Source of the DNA: Myxococcales bacterium
Lineage (GTDB): Bacteria > Myxococcota_A > Polyangia > Polyangiales > Ga0077539
Direction of reading: 5' to 3'
Assembly (NCBI GenBank): GCA_030652255.1
Contig: JAUSAZ010000210.1
Span: forward strand, 124,001 to 188,000
Length of the DNA stretch: 64,000 nucleotides
In this document: positions 49,773 through 58,240 of the stretch, piece by piece
Numbering within the stretch: position 1 is the stretch's first letter
How the letters are laid out: each line of letters starts with the position of its first letter
Position numbers and translations under genes: made by a program
Notes under the pieces: generated by a model
What the model was told of the DNA's origin: nothing
What the model saw: the letters and a program-made list of their open reading frames with translations, nothing else
The model's database searches: none

Positions 49773-51068
49773 TCAGTGCACGGCTCGCATCAGCTGTAGC
49801 ATCCGCGGCGCGGGAACGAACTCGGACACCCGGGCGACCTCCCGCCCGTGGGCGTCGATCAGCAGCACCGTCGGCAGCCCGCGCACCTGGTAGCGGGCCT
49901 GGAGCGCGTCGAGGGCGGGGGTGCTCTCGGTGGCGTCGACGCGCACGCTCACGAAACGACGCGCCTCCTGGCGCACCGCCGGGTCGGAGAAGGTGTGGCG
50001 CAGCAGCTCCTCGCAGGCGGCGCACCAGGTGGCGCCGAAGTCGACGAGCACGGGCTGGTGGCGCTGGCGGGCGAGCACGGAGAAGTCCGCCGGGGGGTCG
50101 ACCCACGCGATGGCGGGTGCCGGTGGTTCGTAGGCCACGAGCCACACGCCGCCGATGGCCGCGAGGGCGACGCCCAGCACCTTGCGCGCCCGCTGGGTGC
50201 CCGTGCCGTCCTTGAGGGACAGGTGCACGGCGCCGAGCCCGAGGCCCGCGAGCAGGAGCGACGCGAAGAACCACGCCGTGGTGGGGAGGCCGCGCGGCGG
50301 GGCGGCGAACACTGGGAAGATGTGCCGGAGGTAGTAGAGCGCGAGCACCATCAGCACGACCCCGAACACGCTCTTCACGCGGTCCATCCAGAGCCCCGGC
50401 TTCGGGAGCCCGAGGGAGAGCGAGCCGACGAGCCAGAAGGGGAGCCCGAGGCCGAGCGAGTAGCTGAAGAGGGCGAGGCCGCCGCCGGTGACGTCGCGCT
50501 GCTGGAATACGTAGTCGAGTATGCCGACGAGGCCCGCGGTGGCGCAGGGCGCGGCGATGGGGCCGGTGGCGAAGCCGATGAGGAAGGCGCCCCGGGCGCC
50601 GAGGCCGCCGACGAGGGAGAGGCGATCCTGCAAGCCCGACGGGAGCGAGATCTCGAAGAGCCCGAACATGTTGAGCGCCATCCCGAACATCAGCAGCGCC
50701 TCGAAGCCCTGCACCCACGGCGAGCCCGCGATGCGGCCGGCGACGGTGCCCGTGAGGCCCGCGAAGAGCCCGAGGGGGACGAAGAGCGCGGCGAGCCCCA
50801 GCACGAAGGCGGTCGAGAGCCACATGGCCCGCGCGCGGGTCTCACGGCGCGCGCCGAAGACCGACACCGTGATGGCGATCATCGGGTAGACGCAGGGCGT
50901 GGCGGCGGTCATGAGGCCCACGACGAAGGCCGACGCGAGCGCGACCGTGAGGCCGTAGCGGTGCAGCGCGGAGGAGAAGAGGTCGTCGGCGTGCGCCACC
51001 CCCGGCAGGGCGAGCAGGGCGAGGAAGAGCGGGGCGGCGAGGCGACGGAGCGGGCGGTCGTTGCGCAT
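49773..51068 (-). CDS. dsbD: Thiol:disulfide interchange protein DsbD (CcdA-like domain + thioredoxin)
   Basis: 431 residues with a signal sequence (to GVAHA), then an eight-helix CcdA-like membrane domain with the two redox cysteines in TAATPCVYPMIA and IAAPCATAGLV, and a C-terminal thioredoxin domain with LVDFGATWCAACEELLRHTF (CAAC). The N-terminal periplasmic DsbD-alpha domain of E. coli DsbD is absent, so an unlinked acceptor is needed. It passes reducing power from cytoplasmic thioredoxin to the periplasm. The downstream Cys-rich lipoprotein gene is 2 nt away. Confidence 0.92.
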   Translation of the reverse strand: MRNDRPLRRLAAPLFLALLALPGVAHADDLFSSALHRYGLTVALASAFVVGLMTAATPCVYPMIAITVSVFGARRETRARAMWLSTAFVLGLAALFVPLGLFAGLTGTVAGRIAGSPWVQGFEALLMFGMALNMFGLFEISLPSGLQDRLSLVGGLGARGAFLIGFATGPIAAPCATAGLVGILDYVFQQRDVTGGGLALFSYSLGLGLPFWLVGSLSLGLPKPGLWMDRVKSVFGVVLMVLALYYLRHIFPVFAAPPRGLPTTAWFFASLLLAGLGLGAVHLSLKDGTGTQRARKVLGVALAAIGGVWLVAYEPPAPAIAWVDPPADFSVLARQRHQPVLVDFGATWCAACEELLRHTFSDPAVRQEARRFVSVRVDATESTPALDALQARYQVRGLPTVLLIDAHGREVARVSEFVPAPRMLQLMRAVH

Positions 51069-51253
51069 GGAAGCGGTGCCTTTCGCGGACGCGGCGGATC
51101 GTGGCGTCAGGCGCCGCGCGGCGCAACTGAATGCCGGGTCGGGCGAGACCGTCCTCAGCCCCACCGGTCGGGTGCGCGGAGTGCGAGACAGGCCGTGGCG
51201 CCCGCGCCGGTTGAGGTATGGTGCCGCACCGCGGAAGGGAAGTAAGAGGTTCC

Positions 51254-52213
51254 ATGCGAAAGCTGCTGGCAGTGGGTCTCGTGTCGTTTGTCACTTCGGC
51301 CGTAGCGCTCTCTGGCGCGTCGCAGCCTCGCCGTCCGCCCAGGGCGCCACGCCGCCCCCCGGTGGCGGTGGTCGCCGAGCCGCCCATCTCGCCCCGCATC
51401 GCGCAGGAGCTGGGCACCCTGCGCTGGGGCATCAACCACGAGCAGGTGCTGGAGTATTTCCGCCAGACCATCCGGGCGAGCTACACGCCGCGGCTGCGCA
51501 ACCTGGGCCAGGTCGAGCGGTACCGCCTCGTCGAGCAGCGCGACGCCGAGGTGCGCGCGGTCGAGCGAACCTACGTCGAGTTCGATGGCACGCCCGCCCG
51601 CCGACGCTGGGACACGTCGTTCATCGGCGACGAGTACACGCACAACAACAACGAGGCGATGCTCGTGTACGAAGACAACCGCGGCAACCGCGAGTTCTTC
51701 TTCTTCATCAACGACCGGCTGTGGAAGCGCGTGCAGGCGCGCAACACCGCCGGCGCGAGCATCAACCTCGACGATTTCACCACGCAGCTGGAGACCATCT
51801 TCGGCGCCGGGCGGCGCGTGATGGACGGCGCCCGGCTGCGCACCGTGGAGTGGCGCGACGACACCACGCGGCTGCACATCGTCGACGCGACCACCTTCTA
51901 CAACGCGTTCTGCCTCATCTACGAGGAGTCGGCGACGGTGGCGCAGCTCCCCACGCTGCGGCGCAACGTGGCCCCCCGGGCGACCCGCACGACCATCGCG
52001 GCGACCCCGTCGACCCCGGAGACCGGGCACACCACCGGCGACGCCAACGCCGACATCGTCGATCGCATCACCGGGAAGATCCGCCGGGTGCAGAACAGCG
52101 ACGCGGGCGCCGCCGCGAGCGCGACCATCCGACCGGGCACCCCCGCGGCGCCGGCCGCCCCGGTCGACGCTGGCCGGACCGACGACGACCCGTTGGGCGG
52201 CCTCGGGTTCTGA
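51254..52213 (+). CDS. Secreted protein of unknown function
   Basis: 319 residues from ATG 51254 (TAAGAGG Shine-Dalgarno 5 nt upstream), with a signal sequence ending LSGASQ and a basic Pro linker (RRPPRAPRRPP). The core contains GTLRWGINHEQVLEYFRQTIR, then VYEDNRGNREFFFFINDRLWKRVQ and DFTTQLETIFGAGRRVMDG. It reads as a small alpha/beta domain repeated in myxobacterial secreted proteins. The C-terminal 100 residues are Ala/Thr/Pro-rich and disordered. I cannot name a family. Its stop is 4 nt from the end of the convergent NifU-like gene. Confidence 0.75.
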   Translation: MRKLLAVGLVSFVTSAVALSGASQPRRPPRAPRRPPVAVVAEPPISPRIAQELGTLRWGINHEQVLEYFRQTIRASYTPRLRNLGQVERYRLVEQRDAEVRAVERTYVEFDGTPARRRWDTSFIGDEYTHNNNEAMLVYEDNRGNREFFFFINDRLWKRVQARNTAGASINLDDFTTQLETIFGAGRRVMDGARLRTVEWRDDTTRLHIVDATTFYNAFCLIYEESATVAQLPTLRRNVAPRATRTTIAATPSTPETGHTTGDANADIVDRITGKIRRVQNSDAGAAASATIRPGTPAAPAAPVDAGRTDDDPLGGLGF

Positions 52214-52216
52214 CCG

Positions 52217-52471
52217 TCAGGTCGGCGCGACGACGCGCACCGCCGCCACGCTGGGATCGACGGCGCGCATCGCGGGCAGCAGGACCGAGTCGAGGGTGTC
52301 GCGCTGCGCCGGGCACCCGAGGCAGGCGCCGCCCAGGGAGACCTCGACCACGTCGTCGACCCGCCCCCTCCAACGCAGCACGCCCCCGTCCTTCGCGACC
52401 AGCGGGGCCAGCACGGACTCCACGAGCGCGCGCAGCGCTCGCTGACATTCGATCGTAGCGGGAGCGGTCAT
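52217..52471 (-). CDS. NifU C-terminal-domain (Nfu-like) iron-sulfur scaffold protein
   Basis: 84 residues. The domain is diagnostic: LAPLVAKDGGVLRWRGRVDDVVEVSLGGACLGCPAQRDTL holds the CLGC pair used to assemble and hand over a [4Fe-4S] cluster. It stands alone as a minimal scaffold, shorter than NfuA. Start ATG 52471 follows the only sensible alignment; no partner iron-sulfur gene lies nearby. Small Nfu proteins of this kind usually deliver clusters to specific targets. Confidence 0.88.
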   Translation of the reverse strand: MTAPATIECQRALRALVESVLAPLVAKDGGVLRWRGRVDDVVEVSLGGACLGCPAQRDTLDSVLLPAMRAVDPSVAAVRVVAPT

Positions 52472-52504
52472 TCGGGCGCCGAGGCTAGCACGAGCATTCT
52501 CGCG

Positions 52505-52534
52505 TTGACCCGGTGAGTTCGTCGCGAATAGGAT
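52505..52534 (+). promoter_or_regulatory. Candidate promoter of the FHA-protein gene
   Basis: TTGACC (52505-52510), 18 bp, TAGGAT (52529-52534). The GTG start codon is 9 nt downstream of the -10, so transcription would begin within a few bases of it: a leaderless or near-leaderless mRNA. Confidence 0.42.
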
Positions 52535-52543
52535 CAAAGCATC

Positions 52544-53449
52544 GTGGTGAGATTCCGGCTTCGCTTCCTGCTCCAGGAGCACGACCTCCCACCCGGGGAG
52601 ACGATTCTCGGGCGCAGTCCCGACTGCCACATCACCATCGAAGATCCGCTGATATCCCGTCAGCACGCGCGCATCGTGGTCGAGCACGGGGTGGTCACCT
52701 TCCACGACCTCGGGAGCCGCAACGGGTCGCGCATCAACGGCCGGCCCATCAGCGGTTCGCAGGTGCTCGCCGATCAAGACCGGGTCCGCCTCGGGGCGCA
52801 GGAGCTGGTCTTCTTCCGCATGGAGACCTCCCAGTTTGCGCCGCGCTCCACCGGCGCGATGCGCCTCTGCGGTCGGTGCAAGACACCCTTCCCCGAGGGT
52901 CCGCTGGTGTGTCCCCACTGCGGTCACGCGGTCACGGCCGTCCGGGAGGAGGAGACCGTGCCGGGCATCAGCGTGCCCGTGCGCCGCGCCTGGATCGCGC
53001 AGATGTTCGGAGACTTCATGGACCGGGCGCTCCCGCAAGGGAAGTTCGCCGAGGCCGACCGCATCCTCCGGCGCGCCGCCGAGGAGGCCGAAGAGCGCAT
53101 CGCGAGCGGCGATGTCGACACCGCCTACCTCGCCCGCATCGCCGAGTACGCGCTCAAGCTCGCGCTGCTCAAGCGCGACTCGCAGTGGCTGTGCTGGGTG
53201 CTCGATGCCTACCGCCGCGCGAAGAAGATCCCGCCCGCGGCGACCGTCGCCGGGCTCGAGAAGGTGACCGACCTCGCCGGCTTCCACGAGGCCCTCGACC
53301 GGCTGCTGGCCGTCTGCCACGCCGACGACGCGCCGGTGTCGGAAGAAGACGCGCCGCAGCTCGCCGCGCTGGAGCAGCTCGCGGAGCATGGTCCGGCACC
53401 GACGACGCCGGTGGCCGGGGGCGCCACCGACGATCCTTCGGTCGAGTAG
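52544..53449 (+). CDS. FHA-domain protein with zinc ribbon
   Basis: 301 residues starting with GTG (52544, or 52547). Residues 1-90 are an FHA domain that binds phosphothreonine: TILGRSPDCHITIEDPLISRQHARIV, TFHDLGSRNGSRINGRPI, DRVRLGAQELVF. A four-Cys zinc ribbon follows (CGRCKTPFPEGPLVCPHCGH). The rest is helical (WIAQMFGDFMDRALPQGKFAEADRILRRAAEEAEERI). It likely reads Ser/Thr-kinase signals, such as those of the kinase at 61519 or others. It is convergent with the next gene across a GC hairpin. Confidence 0.9.
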   Translation: MVRFRLRFLLQEHDLPPGETILGRSPDCHITIEDPLISRQHARIVVEHGVVTFHDLGSRNGSRINGRPISGSQVLADQDRVRLGAQELVFFRMETSQFAPRSTGAMRLCGRCKTPFPEGPLVCPHCGHAVTAVREEETVPGISVPVRRAWIAQMFGDFMDRALPQGKFAEADRILRRAAEEAEERIASGDVDTAYLARIAEYALKLALLKRDSQWLCWVLDAYRRAKKIPPAATVAGLEKVTDLAGFHEALDRLLAVCHADDAPVSEEDAPQLAALEQLAEHGPAPTTPVAGGATDDPSVE

Positions 53450-53458
53450 GAAAGCTGA

Positions 53459-53486
53459 GCGCGCCCGCGCAGGGGGGCGGGCGCGC
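53459..53486. terminator. Bidirectional terminator-like hairpin
   Basis: GCGCGCCCGC (53459-53468) and GCGGGCGCGC (53477-53486) form a perfect 10-bp stem with an 8-base loop, between the convergent FHA gene (stop 53449) and the leftward gene (stop 53493). No T-tract. Confidence 0.55.
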
Positions 53487-53492
53487 GGTGAT

Positions 53493-54776
53493 TCAGGGGG
53501 CGGTGCCGGCGCGGCTGAGCGCATCGGCGAGCTGGCGGTGATCCTGGGCGAGGGTGTCGACGAGCGTGCGGAGGTTGCGCAGGCGCGCGACGTACTCCGA
53601 CCACGGGCGGGTGAGGCCGCCCATCGCGACCGCGCCGAGGCCGCCGCTGACCGACACCGGGATGGCCACGGTGCCGAGGGTCGCGGGCGCCACGAGGTCG
53701 CCGCCGGTGTAGAGCTGGCGCGTCGCGGGGGTGCCCGGAAGCGCGGGGGTGATGGGCACGGCGCCGGCGGCATCGGCCGCGCCGAGCGACACCAGCGTGC
53801 TGATGACCCGCGGGCCGTTTTCGGGGCCCGCCGCGAAGACCACGCCGAGGCGCTGGTACTCGCCGCGCACCCGCTGGAGGTCGGTCATCGAGGCGCGGAT
53901 GAGGGGGAGGCCCGGCTGCGTCGCGCCCTGGTGACGGCGCAGGTCGCCCCACGCCTGGGCGAGCTCGAACTGGACCTTCATGAGCTTCTGGACGATGTCG
54001 GGGCGGAGGCGTCCGACGCGCCCCGCGTAGACGTCGGGCATCAGCGGGGGCTCGGGGGGCTGCTGCGCGAACCAGGTGACCAGCTCTTCGTCGATGGTGG
54101 CCGTCTGCGGCGCGGCGGCGGGCTGCCCGGCGGGCTCTTCGCCGGCCGCGGCGATGCCCGCGGCGGTGGCCGCGTGGTCGACCTTGTTCTTCATCGTCGC
54201 GATGACGGCGCCGGCGCCGTCGACGCTGCGTCGGATGTCGGCGATCGCCTCGACGGTGCGCCGACCCTGCGCGCGGGTCTCCATGAAGCCGCCGACCGCG
54301 AAGCCGCCCGCGAGGGCGACGACGCCGACGACCACCATCGCCAGGATGGAGCCCGTGTTCTTGCGACCGACCTCGTCGTCGCTCACGGCCTTGTCGTCCA
54401 TGACGAGGCGGATCTCCTGCGGCGCCGCGGTGGCCGCGGAGGCGGCGAAGGGATCGGCGGCCATCTGCCGGGCCCGCTCCTGGGCGGCGCGGTCGGCGAC
54501 GGCGCGGGCCGCGCGCTCGGCGGCCTGCCGCGCCTCTTCGGCGGCGCGCGCCTCGGCGGCGGCCTTCTCGGCCATCTGCTGCTTGATGAAGTCGGGGACC
54601 GCGATGTCCGAGCCCGACGACGCGATGACCGGCTCGCCCACCGGATCGAGACCGGCCGAAGGCGTCCCGACGCCAGCGCCCCCGACGTCGGGTTGCGCTC
54701 CCGCGCCGGGGGGATTTCCCGCCACGGTGCGGTTCAATCGAGCCTTCAAATCAGGCTTCTTCTTCTCTTCGGCCAT
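53493..54776 (-). CDS. Membrane-anchored coiled-coil protein of unknown function
   Basis: 427 residues. The cytoplasmic N-terminus is disordered, with an Ala/Glu/Arg coiled coil (about 65-115; MAEKAAAEARAAEEARQAAERAARAVADRAAQERARQ). One membrane segment (about 143-167; ILAMVVVGVVALAGGFAVGG) follows, then a short coiled coil and a roughly 180-residue extracytoplasmic alpha/beta domain (VTWFAQQPPEPPLMPDVYAGRVGRLRP ... LTRPWSEYVARLRNLRTLVDTLAQDHRQLADAL). The layout resembles a sensor or a polymer-binding anchor, without any known motif. It has a candidate promoter with a perfect TTGACA at 54834-54863. Confidence 0.78.
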   Translation of the reverse strand: MAEEKKKPDLKARLNRTVAGNPPGAGAQPDVGGAGVGTPSAGLDPVGEPVIASSGSDIAVPDFIKQQMAEKAAAEARAAEEARQAAERAARAVADRAAQERARQMAADPFAASAATAAPQEIRLVMDDKAVSDDEVGRKNTGSILAMVVVGVVALAGGFAVGGFMETRAQGRRTVEAIADIRRSVDGAGAVIATMKNKVDHAATAAGIAAAGEEPAGQPAAAPQTATIDEELVTWFAQQPPEPPLMPDVYAGRVGRLRPDIVQKLMKVQFELAQAWGDLRRHQGATQPGLPLIRASMTDLQRVRGEYQRLGVVFAAGPENGPRVISTLVSLGAADAAGAVPITPALPGTPATRQLYTGGDLVAPATLGTVAIPVSVSGGLGAVAMGGLTRPWSEYVARLRNLRTLVDTLAQDHRQLADALSRAGTAP

Positions 54777-54833
54777 CGGGGATCACTGCTCCTTCGCGGC
54801 GGACACGACCTCGTCGCCGTTTTCGCGGGCCGG

Positions 54834-54863
54834 ACGCTATCGTCGCGCTTCTCGCACTGTCAA
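54834..54863 (-). promoter_or_regulatory. Candidate promoter of the coiled-coil membrane protein gene
   Basis: On the minus strand a perfect TTGACA (54863-54858), 18 bp, TAGCGT (54839-54834), or ATAGCG with 17 bp, 57 nt before the ATG. It lies in the 150-bp divergent spacer with trpD. Confidence 0.45.
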
Positions 54864-54926
54864 GACGACTTCTCGGCGTGCGCGTGAACGCCGCGCGCGC
54901 GGCGAGTTCGGTGTTAGCGTGCGGCG

Positions 54927-55955
54927 ATGATCCACAGTGCGCTTCGCGCGCTCATCGGCGGTCGCGACCTCGACGAAGACGAGGCCACGGCGGCGATCGA
55001 GGAGGTGCTCTCCGGCGAGGCCTCCGCGGCGCAGATCGCGGCCCTCGCGACGGCGCTCCGGATGAAGGGCGAGACCGTCACGGAGATCAAGTCCGCCGCG
55101 CGCGCGCTGCGCCGCCGGTGCGAGCCCATCGAGGGCCTGCCGGGCATCCTGCTCGACACCTGCGGCACCGGGGGAGGGCCCGCGTCGACCTTCAACGTCA
55201 GCACCGTCGCGGCCATCGTGGTGGCGTCGTGCGGCGTCGCCGTGGCCAAGCACGGCCTCCGCGCGGTCACGTCGCGCACCGGCAGCGCCGACGTCGTCGA
55301 GGCCCTCGGGGTGCGCATCGACGCCCCGCGCTCGGTGGTGCGCCGCTCGCTGCGCGAGGTCGGCATCACCTTCCTGTACGCCCCGAGCTTCCACGTGGCG
55401 CTCGCCAACGCCGGCGTGGTGCGCCAGGAGCTGGGCTTCCGGACGATCTTCGACCTCATCGGCCCGCTGGCCAACCCCGCGGGGGCGACGCACCAGCTGC
55501 TCGGGGTGCACTCGCCCAACTACCTCCGCAAGATGGCCGAGGTGCTCTCCCGGCTCGGCGCGCGGCGCGCGTGGGTGCTGCACGGCGCCGGGGGCATGGA
55601 CGAGGTGAGCCCGTCGGGGCCCACGCAGGTGGTGAGCGTGCGCCAGGGCGTGCTCATCGAGAGCACGGTCACCCCCAACGACTTCGGCCTCGACCCGGTG
55701 CCCTGCGAGGCGCTCGCGGGCGGCGACCCGATGACCAACGCCCGCATCGCGCGGAGCGTCCTCGACGGCGAGCCCGGGGCGCGGCGCACCGCGGTGGTGC
55801 TCAACGCCGCCGCGGGCCTGGTGGTCGCCGAGGTGACCTCCGACCTGCGGGAGGCGGCGACGCTCGCGGCCAACGCCATCGACTCGGGGCGCGCCCGGCA
55901 GACCCTCGACCGATGGGTGGTCGCGTCCAACGGCGAAGGAGACGAGGACGAATAG
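54927..55955 (+). CDS. trpD: Anthranilate phosphoribosyltransferase
   Basis: 342 residues. TrpD adds phosphoribose to anthranilate in tryptophan synthesis. Signatures: ILLDTCGTGGGPASTFNVSTVAAIVVAS (PRPP/phosphate loop), VAVAKHGLRAVTSRTGSADVVEALG (anthranilate site), FLYAPSFHVALANAGVVRQELGFRTIFDLIGPLANPAG, and WVLHGAGGMDE. All are intact. It stands alone without other trp genes. TAGCGT ending 6 nt before the ATG suggests a very short leader, but the matching -35 is poor. Confidence 0.96.
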   Translation: MIHSALRALIGGRDLDEDEATAAIEEVLSGEASAAQIAALATALRMKGETVTEIKSAARALRRRCEPIEGLPGILLDTCGTGGGPASTFNVSTVAAIVVASCGVAVAKHGLRAVTSRTGSADVVEALGVRIDAPRSVVRRSLREVGITFLYAPSFHVALANAGVVRQELGFRTIFDLIGPLANPAGATHQLLGVHSPNYLRKMAEVLSRLGARRAWVLHGAGGMDEVSPSGPTQVVSVRQGVLIESTVTPNDFGLDPVPCEALAGGDPMTNARIARSVLDGEPGARRTAVVLNAAAGLVVAEVTSDLREAATLAANAIDSGRARQTLDRWVVASNGEGDEDE

Positions 55956-56039
55956 CGGACTCGGCACCGCACGCCACCGAAACTACGCGCGCAGCAAGGT
56001 ATTTCGTCGGCGGCATCGTGCGTGCTAATCGGTAGTGTG

Positions 56040-56784
56040 ATGAAGCGCCGCGCGCGTTGGCAGAAGGAGGTCGAGGTGCTCCGCGAGATGGCGGCGGTCG
56101 CTCGCCAGGGATGGCTCATCCCGCAGCCTTCGCGCACGCTCAAACAACACGGCGACGCGCGGCACCTCGTGGTGTTCGTTCACGGCATCTTCGCCTCGTC
56201 CGGTGTGTTTCGCCCCATGGCCTTTGCGCTCGCGAGCGAAGGGCTTGCGCCTCGCCAGGTTCATTTCGACTACACCCCGGTCGGGAGCATCGAGCGACAC
56301 GCCCGACGTCTCGCGACCGTCATCGCCGACGCGCGGGTTCCCGGGCCCGTCATCGTGGTGGCGCACTCCCTGGGCGGGCTCATCGCCCGTCACGCCGTGC
56401 AGCACATGGGTCTGCACGTCGACGCGCTCGTGACCATGGGCACCCCGCACCTCGGCACCTCCCTCGCGCGCCCATGGCCCTGGCGCCTCGCGCGGGAGCT
56501 CTCGCCGGGCAGCGTCGCGATCGACTCGCTCGCGGCCACCTTCCACCGCCTGCGCCGCACCGCGGTGACCTCCGTCGTCGCCGAGCAGGACCTCCTGGTC
56601 GAGGCCGGGAGCGCGTCGCTGCCGGGCTCGCGGCTGGTGAGCGTCCCGGGCGTCGGGCACCACGGTGTGCTGTACGACCCGCTCGCGTGGGACGCCGTGC
56701 GCGACGCCATCCGCACCCTGATCGAGCCCCCCGCGGACGGGGGGCGCGCCTCGGGCGAGTTCGAGCTCGCGCCCGACGGGACGG

Positions 56785-56804
<20 letters not shown>
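56040..56804 (+). CDS. Alpha/beta-hydrolase, probable lipase
   Basis: 254 residues from ATG 56040; GTG 56022 is an alternative start. The oxyanion strand is LVVFVHGIFASSGVFRPM, and the nucleophile elbow is VVAHSLGGLIARHAVQHMG (A-H-S-L-G-G). TMGTPHLGTSLARPWPWRLARELSPGS follows, typical of PGAP1/lipase-class families that act on lipids or GPI-like anchors. The C-terminal VPGVGHHGVLYD holds the catalytic His. It has no signal sequence. Its 3' end overlaps the convergent asnS gene by 20 bp. Confidence 0.87.
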
Positions 56805-58137
<1,333 letters not shown>

Positions 58138-58240
58138 AGGGCGCGCAGGAGTAGCACAGCCCGCGGCGGCGGACAGCGTTCACGCGAGCGGCGTCGGGAG
58201 GGGGGGGGAGAGCGGGGGAGGGGAGCGCCGTCCGGGGGCT

